Of a DNA stretch of 64,000 bases, positions 43,101-51,605 are shown piece after piece. Origin of the DNA: an uncultured Lachnospiraceae bacterium (GTDB lineage Bacteria > Bacillota > Clostridia > Lachnospirales > Lachnospiraceae). A program made the translations under genes and the position numbers. The stretch is taken from NCBI GenBank assembly GCA_947648875.1, contig CANSPM010000001.1, positions 98,987 through 162,986 on the forward strand, read 5' to 3'. Below the pieces are notes generated by a model. It was not told where the DNA came from. It ran no database searches and saw nothing but the letters and a program-made list of their open reading frames with translations. Positions within the stretch are counted from its first letter, which is position 1. Each line of letters opens with the position of its first letter.

Positions 43101-43907
43101 AAGGTGGCAAAACCCACTGTGTTTATCCCGGTGTTTCCGGGGACCAACTGCGAGTATGACAGTGCCAGAGCCTTCCGGCGTGCGGGGGCGGATGTGGTGA
43201 CCAGGGTATTTTGCAATCAAAGCCCCCTGGATATCCGCCAGTCCGTGGAAGCCTTTGAGCAGGCCATTGGTCAGGCGCAGATTATCATGTTCCCCGGTGG
43301 GTTCTCTGCGGGGGACGAACCGGACGGCAGCGCCAAGTTCTTTGCCACGGCGTTCCAGAATGTAAGGCTGAAAGAGGCTGTGATGAAGTTGTTAAACGAC
43401 AGGGACGGCCTGGCGCTGGGGATCTGTAACGGCTTCCAGGCGCTGATCAAGCTGGGCCTGGTTCCCTACGGTGAGATCCTGGGGCAAAAGGAGGATTCTC
43501 CCACCCTGACGTTCAACACCATTAACAGGCATATATCCAAGATGGTGTATACCAAAGTAGTCACCGATAAGTCTCCCTGGCTCCAGGGCGCTCGACTGGG
43601 GGCGACTTACTGTAATCCCGCCTCCCACGGTGAAGGACGTTTTGTGGCACCCAGGGAGTGGATCGAAAGACTGTTCGCGAACGGACAGGTGGCCACCCAG
43701 TACGCCGATCCCCAGGGCAATGTGTCTATGGACGAAGAGTACAATATCAATGGATCCTACGCCGCCATCGAGGGCATTACCTCCCCGGACGGCAGAGTAC
43801 TGGGCAAGATGGCCCACTCCGAGAGACGGGGCAGCGCGGTGGCCCTGAATATTTACGGGGAGCAGGATATGAAGATATTTGAGAGCGGCGTGAGGTATTT
43901 CCAGTAA
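40107..43907 (+). CDS. purL: Phosphoribosylformylglycinamidine synthase, single-chain form
   Basis: A protein of 1266 residues that converts FGAR and glutamine to FGAM. It is the large PurL in which synthetase and glutaminase are fused. Visible parts: N-terminal PurS-like region, synthetase with DHCRHTTF and KNETHNHPTEIEPFGGAATCLGG, a second ATP-related half, and a C-terminal class I glutamine amidotransferase with LGICNGFQ (nucleophile Cys) and NPASHGEGRF (His). GGAGG precedes ATG 40107. It is separated by 18 kb from purEMND. Confidence 0.97.
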   Translation: MGNVRRIYVEKKTPYAVKARELKGDLKNYLGLGNVEEVRQFIRYDVENISDEIFAAACRTVFSEPPVDDLYEECIEIPANGHVFSVEFLPGQFDQRADSAVQCVQFLKEDEQPIIRTAVTYMIIGDVSEEEMARVKAYCINPVDSRETDMEKPETLAAQFQEPADVAIFAGFAHMPKEELKGLYDSLGLAMTFKDFLHIQKYFHDDEKRDPSMTEIRVLDTYWSDHCRHTTFSTELKGVEFGEGYYRDPMEATYQSYMDTREEIFAGREDKFVCLMDLALMAMRKLKKDGRLADLEESDEINACSVVVPVEMEYEDHVETQEWLVFFKNETHNHPTEIEPFGGAATCLGGAIRDPLSGRGYVYQAMRVTGAADPTVPVADTLKGKLSQKKLVRGAAAGYSSYGNQIGLATGFVKEIYHPGYVAKRMEIGAVMGAAPRKNVIRGTSDPGDIIILLGGRTGRDGCGGATGSSKVHTEQSIETCGAEVQKGNAPTERKIQRLFRREEVSRLIKKCNDFGAGGVSVAIGELADGLTVNLDNVPKKYAGLDGTELAISESQERMAVVVDPKDVEVFLKYAAQENLEAVAVATVTEEPRLVLNWRGKDIVNLSRAFLDTNGAHQETDVKVDIPDEKENYFDRYSIEKVGELAENGDIKGAWLALLNDLNVCSQKGLVEMFDSSIGAASVLMPYGGERQLTETQAMVAKLPVLEGKTDTVTMMSYGFDPCLSSWSPYHGAIYAVVESMAKIVASGGDYSKIRFTFQEYFRRMTEDPARWSQPFAALLGAYDAQIGFGLPSIGGKDSMSGTFNDIDVPPTLVSFAVDIAKCGDIVTPELKTPGNKLVRFSIERDEFDVPMYQAVMELYEAIRRLMEEKIIVSAYALDARGVAAAVSKMAFGNGLGVDLEEGLDARDLFGNGLGDLLVEMPASGLDLLEERDLDYMVIGAVTAESVFRAGKEHITLEEALQAWTSRLEKVFPTRAVAGAEPVESGTYHGDSVYVCRHKVAKPTVFIPVFPGTNCEYDSARAFRRAGADVVTRVFCNQSPLDIRQSVEAFEQAIGQAQIIMFPGGFSAGDEPDGSAKFFATAFQNVRLKEAVMKLLNDRDGLALGICNGFQALIKLGLVPYGEILGQKEDSPTLTFNTINRHISKMVYTKVVTDKSPWLQGARLGATYCNPASHGEGRFVAPREWIERLFANGQVATQYADPQGNVSMDEEYNINGSYAAIEGITSPDGRVLGKMAHSERRGSAVALNIYGEQDMKIFESGVRYFQ

Positions 43908-44434
43908 AGATTCCGTTTTATCCCGAGGCACACCCGAATAGCCTCCAGAGGCAAAACGGGGCAGCTCCAAAAAGAGAATAGAATAAGTTTAAAAGGCATT
44001 GTAGAGAGCAAGTATCCCTTCTGTGAGGTCATTTTGACTTAGGAGATAGGAGAGAGAAAACCTTGAAAATAAAGGATTGCAGTGTTTAAGGTGAGAATAC
44101 GGTCTGAATCGGAGGGACAGGAATCCAGTGCATTAGCTTTCAATTGATTTTGGAGAAAAACGGGCAGAGGATATGTAAGATTGCCTTTTGAGGATAATCG
44201 GCTTTGCCTCTGAACAGATTGCGGACGGAAATTCCGGGTTACTTTGCTGAAAGTGCACGAAGCGGCACACCAGAGCACGAAAGATATTCCCACAGAGGCA
44301 GATAAGGCGAGGCCTCTGTGGGAAGTCTTTATATAAAAAAGTATGGAAGCGTGCCCAAGGGGAGGCATTTGAGATTGGAAGGGAGCGGCACGCGCAACCG
44401 GAGACCAGATGGTTTCCATTATAAGGAGGAAGAG
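43908..44434. other. Gene-free stretch with two inverted repeats
   Basis: No convincing gene in 527 bases. CCGTTTT/AAAACGG (about 43912-43960) follows purL and may help termination. A perfect 12-bp stem TCCCACAGAGGC / GCCTCTGTGGGA lies at 44288-44323. The rest shows no recognised signal; short frames on both strands lack ribosome binding sites. Confidence 0.5.
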
Positions 44435-45352
44435 ATGGTATTAGGAGCATTGGAAGCGGGCGGCACCAAGATGGTGTGCGCCATTGGCAATGAGTATGGG
44501 CAGGTGTTGGAGCGGGCCTCCATTCCCACGGTGAGTCCGGAGGAAACCATGCCTCAGTTGATTGCTTTTTTCAGCGAACATAATATTGAGGCTCTGGGGG
44601 TGGGCTGCTTTGGCCCCATCAACCCGGTGAGGGGTACGTCCACATACGGTTACATTACCTCCACACCCAAGCTGGCTTGGCAGAATTACAATATTGTGGG
44701 CGCATTTGAGGAGGCCCTGGGCTGTCCTGTGGGATTTGACACGGATGTGAATGCCTCCATGCTGGGAGAGGCCACTTTCGGCCTGGCCAAGGGACTGGAG
44801 AACTGTATCTATGTGACGATTGGCACCGGAGTGGGCGTGGGTGTCTATGCCAACGGAGCGTTGCTCCACGGAATGATGCATCCGGAGGCGGGGCACATTC
44901 TGTTACAGCGGCATCCCTCGGATACCTATGCGGGTAGATGTCCTTTCCATGGGAACTGCCTGGAGGGGCTGGCTTCAGGACCCGCCATCGAAGAGCGCTG
45001 GGGCGCTAAAGGAGCGGAACTGGCATCCCGGCGGGAGGTGTGGGAGCTGGAGGCATATTATATCGCGCAGGCCTGTGTCAACTATACTTTCGTCTATGCT
45101 CCGAAAAGAATTATTCTAAGCGGCGGGGTCATGCATCAGGAACAGCTCTTTCCCATGATCCGTGAGCGGTATCAGGAACTGATGGCGGGTTATATGATCA
45201 CGCCGGAACTGGAGAATCTGAACCGCTATATCATTCCGTGCAGCCTAAATGATAACCAAGGCGTTATGGGCTGTCTGGAACTGGCCAAAGAGGCGATGGG
45301 GGAACGGCTCCTTGGGGAGAGTCTGGGAACAGGAAAGTTCAGTGGCCTGTAA
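44435..45352 (+). CDS. ROK-family sugar kinase (fructokinase type)
   Basis: A protein of 305 residues from ATG 44435, with AAGGAGG upstream; the frame is open to 44318 but without family support. N-terminal phosphate loop LGALEAGGTKMVCAIG, the catalytic Asp in GFDTDVNASMLGE, and a zinc motif GHILLQRHPSDTYAGRCPFHGNCLEGLASGPA match ROK fructokinases (ScrK type). Phosphorylates fructose or another hexose with ATP in the cytoplasm. It stands alone, without a transporter or hydrolase beside it. Confidence 0.9.
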   Translation: MVLGALEAGGTKMVCAIGNEYGQVLERASIPTVSPEETMPQLIAFFSEHNIEALGVGCFGPINPVRGTSTYGYITSTPKLAWQNYNIVGAFEEALGCPVGFDTDVNASMLGEATFGLAKGLENCIYVTIGTGVGVGVYANGALLHGMMHPEAGHILLQRHPSDTYAGRCPFHGNCLEGLASGPAIEERWGAKGAELASRREVWELEAYYIAQACVNYTFVYAPKRIILSGGVMHQEQLFPMIRERYQELMAGYMITPELENLNRYIIPCSLNDNQGVMGCLELAKEAMGERLLGESLGTGKFSGL

Positions 45353-45377
45353 CCAGTCAAAAGATTTACTGTCAACA

Positions 45378-45420
45378 ATAATAGAATCCGCACTCTGCGA
45401 GGATTTTATTGTCACAAATA
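45378..45420 (+). repeat. 43-bp palindromic repeat, copy 1 (before the ECF sigma gene)
   Basis: Matches 34 of 43 bases, without gaps, to the copy at 48320-48362. Arms ATAATAGAA and TTTTATTGT-like flank a conserved CTCTGCG centre. A separate hairpin CACTGTG-TTTATG-CACAGTG follows near 45431-45450. Confidence 0.65.
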
Positions 45421-45505
45421 ATAGTGAGCACACTGTGTTTATGCACAGTGGGGGTCGTGGTGGAGACGCCAAAGCCTTTGCAGATCAGGAGAGGGAACAC
45501 GGAGG

Positions 45506-46066
45506 ATGATGGAGGACAGCAGAATCATAGACTTGTATTTTGAACGCTCTGAGGAGGCGATTGCCAGGACTGCCGAGAAATATGGACGTTTGTGCCGGAG
45601 CATCGCCCTGCGCATCGTGGGCAGCTACGAGGATGCGCAGGAGTGTGAGAACGATACCTATGTGGCTGTGTGGAACGCCATCCCTCCTGTCAGGCCTCAT
45701 GTTTTCTCTGCGTTTCTGAGCCGTATCAGTCGTAATATAGCATTAAATCGTTATGAGTATAACAAGGCAGGCAAGCGCAACCGCCAGTTTGATCTGGTAC
45801 TGGAGGAACTGGAGGAATGTCTGGCCTCGTCCCGCTCTGTGGAAGATACCTATATTGCGGGGGAAATTGCGGGAATGATTAACAAATTTCTGGAAAAACT
45901 TAAAACAGAGACAAGGATCATTTTTGTGCGCAGATACTATTACGCGGATTCCGTCAGGGAGATCGCGCAGAGGCTGAACATAGGCGAAAGCAAGGTCAAG
46001 ACCACACTGTTTCGGGTCAGACAGGAGCTTAGAGCGTATCTTGAACAGCAGGGCGTACAAGTGTGA
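45506..46066 (+). CDS. ECF-type RNA polymerase sigma factor
   Basis: A protein of about 186 residues. Region 2 is seen around YEDAQECENDTYVAVWNAIPP and region 4 around FVRRYYYADSVREIAQRLNIGESKVKTTLFRVRQELRAYLE. Two adjacent ATG codons (45506 and 45509) lie right after GGAGG; AGGAGAGG further upstream makes either possible. The next gene encodes a single-span membrane protein, a likely anti-sigma factor. ECF sigma factors respond to envelope stress. Two hairpins lie upstream. Confidence 0.92.
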   Translation: MMEDSRIIDLYFERSEEAIARTAEKYGRLCRSIALRIVGSYEDAQECENDTYVAVWNAIPPVRPHVFSAFLSRISRNIALNRYEYNKAGKRNRQFDLVLEELEECLASSRSVEDTYIAGEIAGMINKFLEKLKTETRIIFVRRYYYADSVREIAQRLNIGESKVKTTLFRVRQELRAYLEQQGVQV

Positions 46067-46141
46067 AATCGTGGGACTCTGAACAGTTCGGGAGAGGCAT
46101 AGGAGAGAAGAGACGGAACTCTGAATAAGGATGGTAAATCA

Positions 46142-47155
46142 ATGGCTAAGATGAACAGGGAGGATCTGTTCCGGGAAATCGGAGAGATCGACGAAGCATA
46201 TGTGGAGGAGGCAGAGCGGGCCGGGCGAACGCGCAGGGCGTATCCCTGGGTGGGCAGGATGCTGGTGGCGGCGGCCAGCCTGGTGTTTTGTGTGGGAGTA
46301 GGGTATATAACAGTGCTCTTTACGCAGCGGGGAGAGGATACCGGCGGCAACGCGGGGGGAAGCGCCATGAATGCCGAGCAGGAGCAGTATTCCGTCGTGG
46401 AGGATACAGATGTATGTCCGGCTGGCGGCTTGTCTTCTGACGGATGGGGAGAAGAGCAGGCGATGGCGGAAACCGCGCCGGAGATGGCTCCCGGTGAGGC
46501 TCCTGCGGCCCCGGACACATTTCCGGAAGAGTACGGCGACAAACAGGATGGTTTTTTAAACGCCGGGAACAGCATGGAGCAGGGTGAGGAGAGCCACGCC
46601 AAGGAGACCGAGGAAGATGCCTGTATTCAACAGGTAGAGAAAGTCCTGGATGTGGGACTCTCCGGTGAGAGCGAGGTGGCGCTGAACTGGGAGGCGGCCC
46701 GGACGGATGAAGTCTACGGGCGGTATGTGGATGTGCGAATGCCGGAAGGGTACGACTTTGCCGGAGGGATACGGTCCACCTCTTTTCTGCGCGTGACCTG
46801 GAACAGGGGGGCGGAGGAGATAACCGTCACTTGTCGGCAGGCGGACGAAGGCGTCAGTGACTGGCTGGTGGATGTGGAGAAGCCGGAGGAGTATGATCTG
46901 GGATTGTATACTATTCCCTGGGGGGACAGTGTGCCGCAGGAACTACAGACGCAGGTATTTAACGCTACATTCTTACCGGAGCAGATTACTCCGGAGATAG
47001 CGGCGGCCAGGACCTTCCAGGTGCAGGAGAACGGAGAATTGTCCGAAAACCGCACCCAGATCGGCATTTTGTACAGCGACAATGTGTTGGTGGAGATCAC
47101 CGGCAAAGGTCCCTCGGCGGAGGAAATCTACGCGATGATATATTTGGAGAAGTAG
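46142..47155 (+). CDS. Single-span membrane protein, probable anti-sigma factor
   Basis: A protein of 337 residues: a short cytoplasmic head (1-40, MAKMNREDLFREIGEIDEAYVEEAERA), a membrane helix (about 42-62), then an acidic Glu/Pro/Ala-rich stalk and a folded extracytoplasmic domain (about 165-337). The head resembles those of anti-sigma factors in clostridia (IDEAYVEEA). Its place 75 bp after the ECF sigma gene supports that role. The external domain is not recognised and may sense envelope stress. Start ATG 46142. Confidence 0.75.
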   Translation: MAKMNREDLFREIGEIDEAYVEEAERAGRTRRAYPWVGRMLVAAASLVFCVGVGYITVLFTQRGEDTGGNAGGSAMNAEQEQYSVVEDTDVCPAGGLSSDGWGEEQAMAETAPEMAPGEAPAAPDTFPEEYGDKQDGFLNAGNSMEQGEESHAKETEEDACIQQVEKVLDVGLSGESEVALNWEAARTDEVYGRYVDVRMPEGYDFAGGIRSTSFLRVTWNRGAEEITVTCRQADEGVSDWLVDVEKPEEYDLGLYTIPWGDSVPQELQTQVFNATFLPEQITPEIAAARTFQVQENGELSENRTQIGILYSDNVLVEITGKGPSAEEIYAMIYLEK

Positions 47156-47173
47156 ACGCGAACAGGAATTTGC

Positions 47174-47929
47174 TCAACTAAACATTTTTAGTTTGTCATG
47201 GAGTTTCACGAAACCGTAAGAACACAAAATTAAAATGATAGTAGTCGCAATAGTTCCTTTTATGTTTTCGTTTACAACATATATTCCGGATAAAGAATTT
47301 ATTATGCAGTGAAATAGTACACAAAGCCATACGCTGCCTGTGTTTTTTCTGATACATGCCAGAGCAAAGCTGAGACCTAATGTGTTTACCCCAAACGCGA
47401 AATAATTTTGCCCGTATTGAAATACGCCCTGTATGTAAAACAAAGGCAAATGCCACAACCACCAAATAATACTGACGATAATGGTTGACAGCGTGAAAGA
47501 ATACTTTTCCATTAATTCCGTCTGAAGAATACAGCGCCAACCCGCCTCTTCCAAGCCTCCGCCGATAAGCATCATGGGTATCATGACAATGATTGCAAAA
47601 AATGGAGCTCCTTTTTCATACCCGGAAAGTAAGCATTGCGGTAACATAAATATGACGGCCATAACCACTATGAGCATGTACGAAAAAGCATTATGTCTGA
47701 AATCAAATACTTTTTTGAACCAATCTTTTACACCTGTAACTCGGTTGTTTTTCCTGAGGGACAGATAGGACCCGATTGTAGGCGACCATCCACCTAAAAT
47801 ATATGGTACATATAACAGTTTATGATCACTCAGAGAAATTCCGTTGAAGCTAAATAATACGCAAATCCCCCAACCAAGCAACATAATCAGAAAAGTATAC
47901 CGCAGGTAATTTTTGCTCAGTGTATTCAT
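47174..47929 (-). CDS. CPBP-family intramembrane metalloprotease
   Basis: A protein of 251 residues with about seven hydrophobic helices. The CPBP/Abi motifs are GGGLEEAGWR (EExxxR), WWLWHLPLFYI (second motif His) and LFHCIINS (third His). Related proteins process prenylated or membrane proteins and include the PrsW branch that cuts anti-sigma factors. The DNA is clearly AT-rich and codon use differs from neighbours, suggesting transfer. It is convergent with the anti-sigma gene, 18 bp apart. AAAGGAG and a TATAAT box (near 47966) are found upstream on the minus strand. Confidence 0.88.
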   Translation of the reverse strand: MNTLSKNYLRYTFLIMLLGWGICVLFSFNGISLSDHKLLYVPYILGGWSPTIGSYLSLRKNNRVTGVKDWFKKVFDFRHNAFSYMLIVVMAVIFMLPQCLLSGYEKGAPFFAIIVMIPMMLIGGGLEEAGWRCILQTELMEKYSFTLSTIIVSIIWWLWHLPLFYIQGVFQYGQNYFAFGVNTLGLSFALACIRKNTGSVWLCVLFHCIINSLSGIYVVNENIKGTIATTIILILCSYGFVKLHDKLKMFS

Positions 47930-48094
47930 ATTTTTGGATCTCCTTTATTCTGGACTTGTTATTGTATTATATAACTCTTTTTCCCAAAATAAAATAGTTC
48001 TCTGAAAAATTTATTTGACATACTACAACAGTTTTTAAAAAATTGGGGACAGTGGAAAGAGTTTTCTGAATTTTTATAAATGCGTAATTTCCTA
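47930..48094. other. AT-rich intergenic stretch between CPBP gene and carB leader promoter
   Basis: Contains the CPBP promoter on the minus strand and no other recognised element. Confidence 0.5.
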
Positions 48095-48123
48095 TTTACG
48101 AAGGAGTCCTTTTTCGCTATAAT
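48095..48123 (+). promoter_or_regulatory. Promoter of the carB leader
   Basis: -35 TTTACG (48095-48100), 17-bp spacer, consensus -10 TATAAT (48118-48123). Confidence 0.75.
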
Positions 48124-48153
48124 AGAAAAAATGAGTTGAGGCGGAGGAAGAAG

Positions 48154-48270
48154 ATGAGAGATGCTTGCATGGGTAAACAGCTGCATATTACGGCGGAGAT
48201 GTGCGTGGCGTCTTATTCTCTTTTTTCTATAATTGCTTCCGCTCCATATGTTGTCGTGACCAGCCAGTAG
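48154..48270 (+). CDS. Putative leader peptide of the carB transcript
   Basis: A 38-residue small ORF, ATG 48154 to TAG 48268-48270, with GGAGG six bases upstream and a consensus promoter 30 bases before. The C-terminal half is hydrophobic (SLFSIIASAPYVVV). The stop codon sits in the 5' arm of a terminator-like hairpin (48263-48283), a design expected for a leader peptide that controls attenuation. No arginine or pyrimidine-related codon run is visible. Coding is inferred from the ribosome site only. Confidence 0.5.
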   Translation: MRDACMGKQLHITAEMCVASYSLFSIIASAPYVVVTSQ

Positions 48271-48290
48271 TTATGTTACTGGCTTTTCTT
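48263..48290 (+). terminator. Terminator or attenuator in the carB leader
   Basis: GCCAGTA / TACTGGC stem (48263-48283) followed by TTTTCTT, overlapping the stop codon of the leader ORF. Confidence 0.7.
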
Positions 48291-48319
48291 ATGTACGTCT
48301 GGGCACATAGAATGAAAGC

Positions 48320-48362
48320 ATAATAGAAAGCGCGCTCTGCGCATATTCTATTGTCATGAATA
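48320..48362 (+). repeat. 43-bp palindromic repeat, copy 2 (at the carB ribosome binding site)
   Basis: AATAGA...GCGC/GCGC...TCTATT forms a hairpin that ends just before AGGAGG of carB. It matches the copy at 45378-45420 at 34 of 43 bases. It could influence carB translation or simply be a repeat element. Confidence 0.65.
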
Positions 48363-48373
48363 GGAGGATGAAT

Positions 48374-51300
48374 ATGAGTAAGAGAACAGACATCAGAAAA
48401 GTATTGATTATCGGGTCGGGGCCCATTATTATCGGCCAGGCCTGCGAGTTTGACTATTCCGGCACCCAGGCCTGCAAGGCCCTGCGGCAGCTGGGGTATC
48501 AGATCGTTTTGGTGAACTCCAACCCGGCCACCATTATGACGGACCCGGGTATTGCGGATGTGACATATATTGAGCCCCTGAATGTAAAGCGGCTGGAGCA
48601 GATCATTGAAAAAGAGCGCCCGGATGCCATTCTTCCCAATCTGGGCGGGCAGTCGGGCTTAAACCTCTGCTCCGAGCTGGCCAGTGCGGGCGTTCTGGAT
48701 AAATACAATGTGAAAGTGATCGGTGTGCAGGTGGACGCCATTGAGCGAGGTGAGGACCGCGTAGAGTTTAAAAAGACCATGAACAAGCTGGGGATCGAGA
48801 TGGCCCGCAGTGAGGTGGCCTACTCCGTGGAGGAGGCATTGGCCATCGCGGACAGACTGGGCTATCCGGTGGTGTTGCGCCCGGCCTACACCATGGGCGG
48901 CGCGGGCGGCGGCCTGGTGTATAATGTGGAAGAACTGCGGACCGTTTGCTCCCGGGGCCTACAGGCCTCCCTGGTGGGACAGGTACTGGTGGAGGAATCC
49001 ATTCTGGGCTGGGAAGAGTTGGAGCTGGAAGTGGTGCGGGACGCCAAAGGCAATATGATCACCGTCTGCTTTATTGAGAACATTGATCCCCTGGGGGTAC
49101 ATACCGGGGACTCCTTCTGTTCCGCTCCCATGTTGACCATCTCCCGGGAGTTACAGGCCCGGCTCCAGGAGCAGGCCTATAAGATTGTAAGCGAGGTGGA
49201 GGTGATCGGCGGCACCAACGTACAATTTGCCCATGATCCCGACAGTGATCGAATCGTGGTCATCGAGATCAATCCCAGGACTTCCCGCTCTTCGGCGCTG
49301 GCCAGCAAAGCTACAGGTTTCCCCATCGCTCTGGTATCCGCCATGCTGGCGGCGGGGCTGACTCTGGATGAGATTCCCTGCGGCGTGTGCGGCACATTGG
49401 ACAAGTATGTGCCCGGCGGGGACTATGTGGTAATCAAGTTTGCCCGGTGGGCCTTTGAGAAATTTAAGGACAGCGAGGACAAGCTGGGCACCCAGATGCG
49501 GGCCGTGGGCGAGGTTATGAGTATCGGTAAGACTTATAAGGAAGCGTTCCAGAAAGCCATCCGCAGCCTGGAGATCGGGCGCTACGGCTTGGGCTTTGCC
49601 AAGGATTTTCACGATAAGAGCAAGGAAGAATTGCTAAAACTCCTTGTATATCCCACCAGCGAGAGGCAGTTTGTCATGTATGAGGCTCTGAGAAAGGGGG
49701 CCACGGTGGAAGAACTCTTTGGTCTTACCAAAATAAAGCGCTACTTTATAGAACAGATGAAAGAGCTGGTGGAGGAAGAGGAGAATCTGCTGGCCATGAA
49801 GGGCAGTGTGCCCGGGAAGCCAGTGTTGGAGCAGGCCAAAAAGAACGGTTTTGCGGACCGCTATCTGGCGAAACTTCTGGAGGTGCCGGAGGAGGAGATC
49901 CGCAGGGCTCGGGTGGGATTTGGAATCACTGAGAGTTGGGAGCCTGTGCATGTGTTTGGCACCAAGGACAAAGCCTACTATTATTCCACCTACAACGCGC
50001 CGGACAGAACCGTCTCTTCCGATAAGAAGAAAATTATGATCCTGGGCGGCGGCCCCAACCGTATCGGCCAGGGCATCGAGTTTGACTATTGCTGCGTACA
50101 CGCGGCGTTTGCCTTGAAAGAACTGGGCTTTGAGACCATCATTGTAAACTGCAATCCGGAGACCGTTTCCACGGACTATGACACTTCCGACAAGCTGTAT
50201 TTTGAGCCGCTTACACTGGAGGATGTGTTGAGCATCTATGAGAAGGAGAAGCCCCTGGGTGTCATTGCCCAGTTTGGCGGGCAGACGCCCCTGAATCTGG
50301 CGGCGGACCTGAAAAAGAACGGAGTGCGGATTTTGGGCACCTCCCCGGAGGTCATCGACATGGCCGAGGATAGGGATCTGTTCCGGAGCATGATGGAGAA
50401 GCTGGAAATTCCCATGCCGGAGGCGGGGATGGCGGTGGATGTGTCAGAGGCCCTGGAGATCGCCAACAGGATCGGCTATCCGGTTATGGTACGTCCTTCC
50501 TATGTGCTGGGAGGACGGGGCATGGAGGTGGTCAGCGATCCGGAGAGCCTTAAGCAGTATATGGCGGCGGCAGTAGGTGTGACTCCGGACCGTCCCATCC
50601 TTATAGACCGGTTCCTGCGTCATGCCACCGAGTGCGAGGCGGATGCCATCGCGGATGGAAAACATGCCTTTGTGCCTGCGGTGATGGAGCATATTGAGTT
50701 GGCGGGCGTGCATTCCGGCGACTCCGCCTGCATCCTGCCCTCCAAGAATATTCCGGAGGAACTGGTGGCCACCATCCGGGAATATACCCGCAGGATCGCC
50801 GAGGAGATGGGGGTCTGCGGCCTGATGAACATGCAGTATGCCATCGAGGACGGCAAGGTGTATGTGCTGGAGGCCAATCCCAGAGCGTCCCGCACCGTGC
50901 CCCTGGTATCCAAGGTCTGCGGTGTGCAGATGGTGAAGCTGGCTACCCGGATTATGACCAGGGAACTGACAGGCATGGCATCCCCCATAGAGGATATGAA
51001 AGAGGTAAAGCCCGTTTATTACGGTGTAAAGGAAGCGGTGTTCCCCTTCAATATGTTCCAGGAGGTAGACCCGGTGCTGGGGCCCGAAATGCGCTCCACC
51101 GGGGAGGTGCTGGGACTGGCTACCAATGTGGGAGAGGCTTTCTTTAAGGCCCAGGAGGCTACCCAAACCAAACTGCCCACTTCGGGGACGGTGCTGTTCT
51201 CCGTAAGCGGCAAGGATAAACCGGAGGTAGTGGAGATCGCACGTATTTTAGCGGAGTGCGGATTTAGCATACTGGCCACCGGAACCACCTATGAACTGTT

Positions 51301-51592
51301 GGTTAATAGCGGCCTGGAGGCCCGACGCGTCAACAAGATGCAGGAGGGAAGGCCCAACATTGTGGACGAGGTTATGAACGGCAAGATTCAGCTGATCGTG
51401 AACACTCCGGCCACCAAAGAGGAAAAACTCTTTGATGACAGCTATATCCGCAAGACGGCCATCAAGGCCAGAGTGCCCTACATGACCACCATGGCGGCCG
51501 CCAAAGCCACCGCAGAAGGAATACGAACCGTCATCAAGGAGGGAGAGATCGGCGTCATGTCTCTACAGGAGATTCACGGGGCGATAAAGTAA
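48374..51592 (+). CDS. carB: Carbamoyl-phosphate synthase large subunit
   Basis: A protein of 1072 residues, normal for CarB. It contains two homologous ATP-grasp halves (IGSGPIIIGQACEFDYSG...; LGGGPNRIGQGIEFDYCCVH...) and a C-terminal MGS-like allosteric domain (FSILATGTTYELLVNSGL). It makes carbamoyl phosphate for pyrimidines and arginine together with CarA, which is not next to it. ATG 48374 is preferred over 48356 and 48368 because AGGAGG is six bases before it. Confidence 0.97.
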   Translation: MSKRTDIRKVLIIGSGPIIIGQACEFDYSGTQACKALRQLGYQIVLVNSNPATIMTDPGIADVTYIEPLNVKRLEQIIEKERPDAILPNLGGQSGLNLCSELASAGVLDKYNVKVIGVQVDAIERGEDRVEFKKTMNKLGIEMARSEVAYSVEEALAIADRLGYPVVLRPAYTMGGAGGGLVYNVEELRTVCSRGLQASLVGQVLVEESILGWEELELEVVRDAKGNMITVCFIENIDPLGVHTGDSFCSAPMLTISRELQARLQEQAYKIVSEVEVIGGTNVQFAHDPDSDRIVVIEINPRTSRSSALASKATGFPIALVSAMLAAGLTLDEIPCGVCGTLDKYVPGGDYVVIKFARWAFEKFKDSEDKLGTQMRAVGEVMSIGKTYKEAFQKAIRSLEIGRYGLGFAKDFHDKSKEELLKLLVYPTSERQFVMYEALRKGATVEELFGLTKIKRYFIEQMKELVEEEENLLAMKGSVPGKPVLEQAKKNGFADRYLAKLLEVPEEEIRRARVGFGITESWEPVHVFGTKDKAYYYSTYNAPDRTVSSDKKKIMILGGGPNRIGQGIEFDYCCVHAAFALKELGFETIIVNCNPETVSTDYDTSDKLYFEPLTLEDVLSIYEKEKPLGVIAQFGGQTPLNLAADLKKNGVRILGTSPEVIDMAEDRDLFRSMMEKLEIPMPEAGMAVDVSEALEIANRIGYPVMVRPSYVLGGRGMEVVSDPESLKQYMAAAVGVTPDRPILIDRFLRHATECEADAIADGKHAFVPAVMEHIELAGVHSGDSACILPSKNIPEELVATIREYTRRIAEEMGVCGLMNMQYAIEDGKVYVLEANPRASRTVPLVSKVCGVQMVKLATRIMTRELTGMASPIEDMKEVKPVYYGVKEAVFPFNMFQEVDPVLGPEMRSTGEVLGLATNVGEAFFKAQEATQTKLPTSGTVLFSVSGKDKPEVVEIARILAECGFSILATGTTYELLVNSGLEARRVNKMQEGRPNIVDEVMNGKIQLIVNTPATKEEKLFDDSYIRKTAIKARVPYMTTMAAAKATAEGIRTVIKEGEIGVMSLQEIHGAIK

Positions 51593-51605
51593 CAGATAGA
51601 AATAA

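Noticed and set aside
44039..44419. Minus-strand open frame of 126 codons in the gap before the ROK kinase
   Set aside because: No ribosome site, no recognisable motif and composition typical of chance frames.
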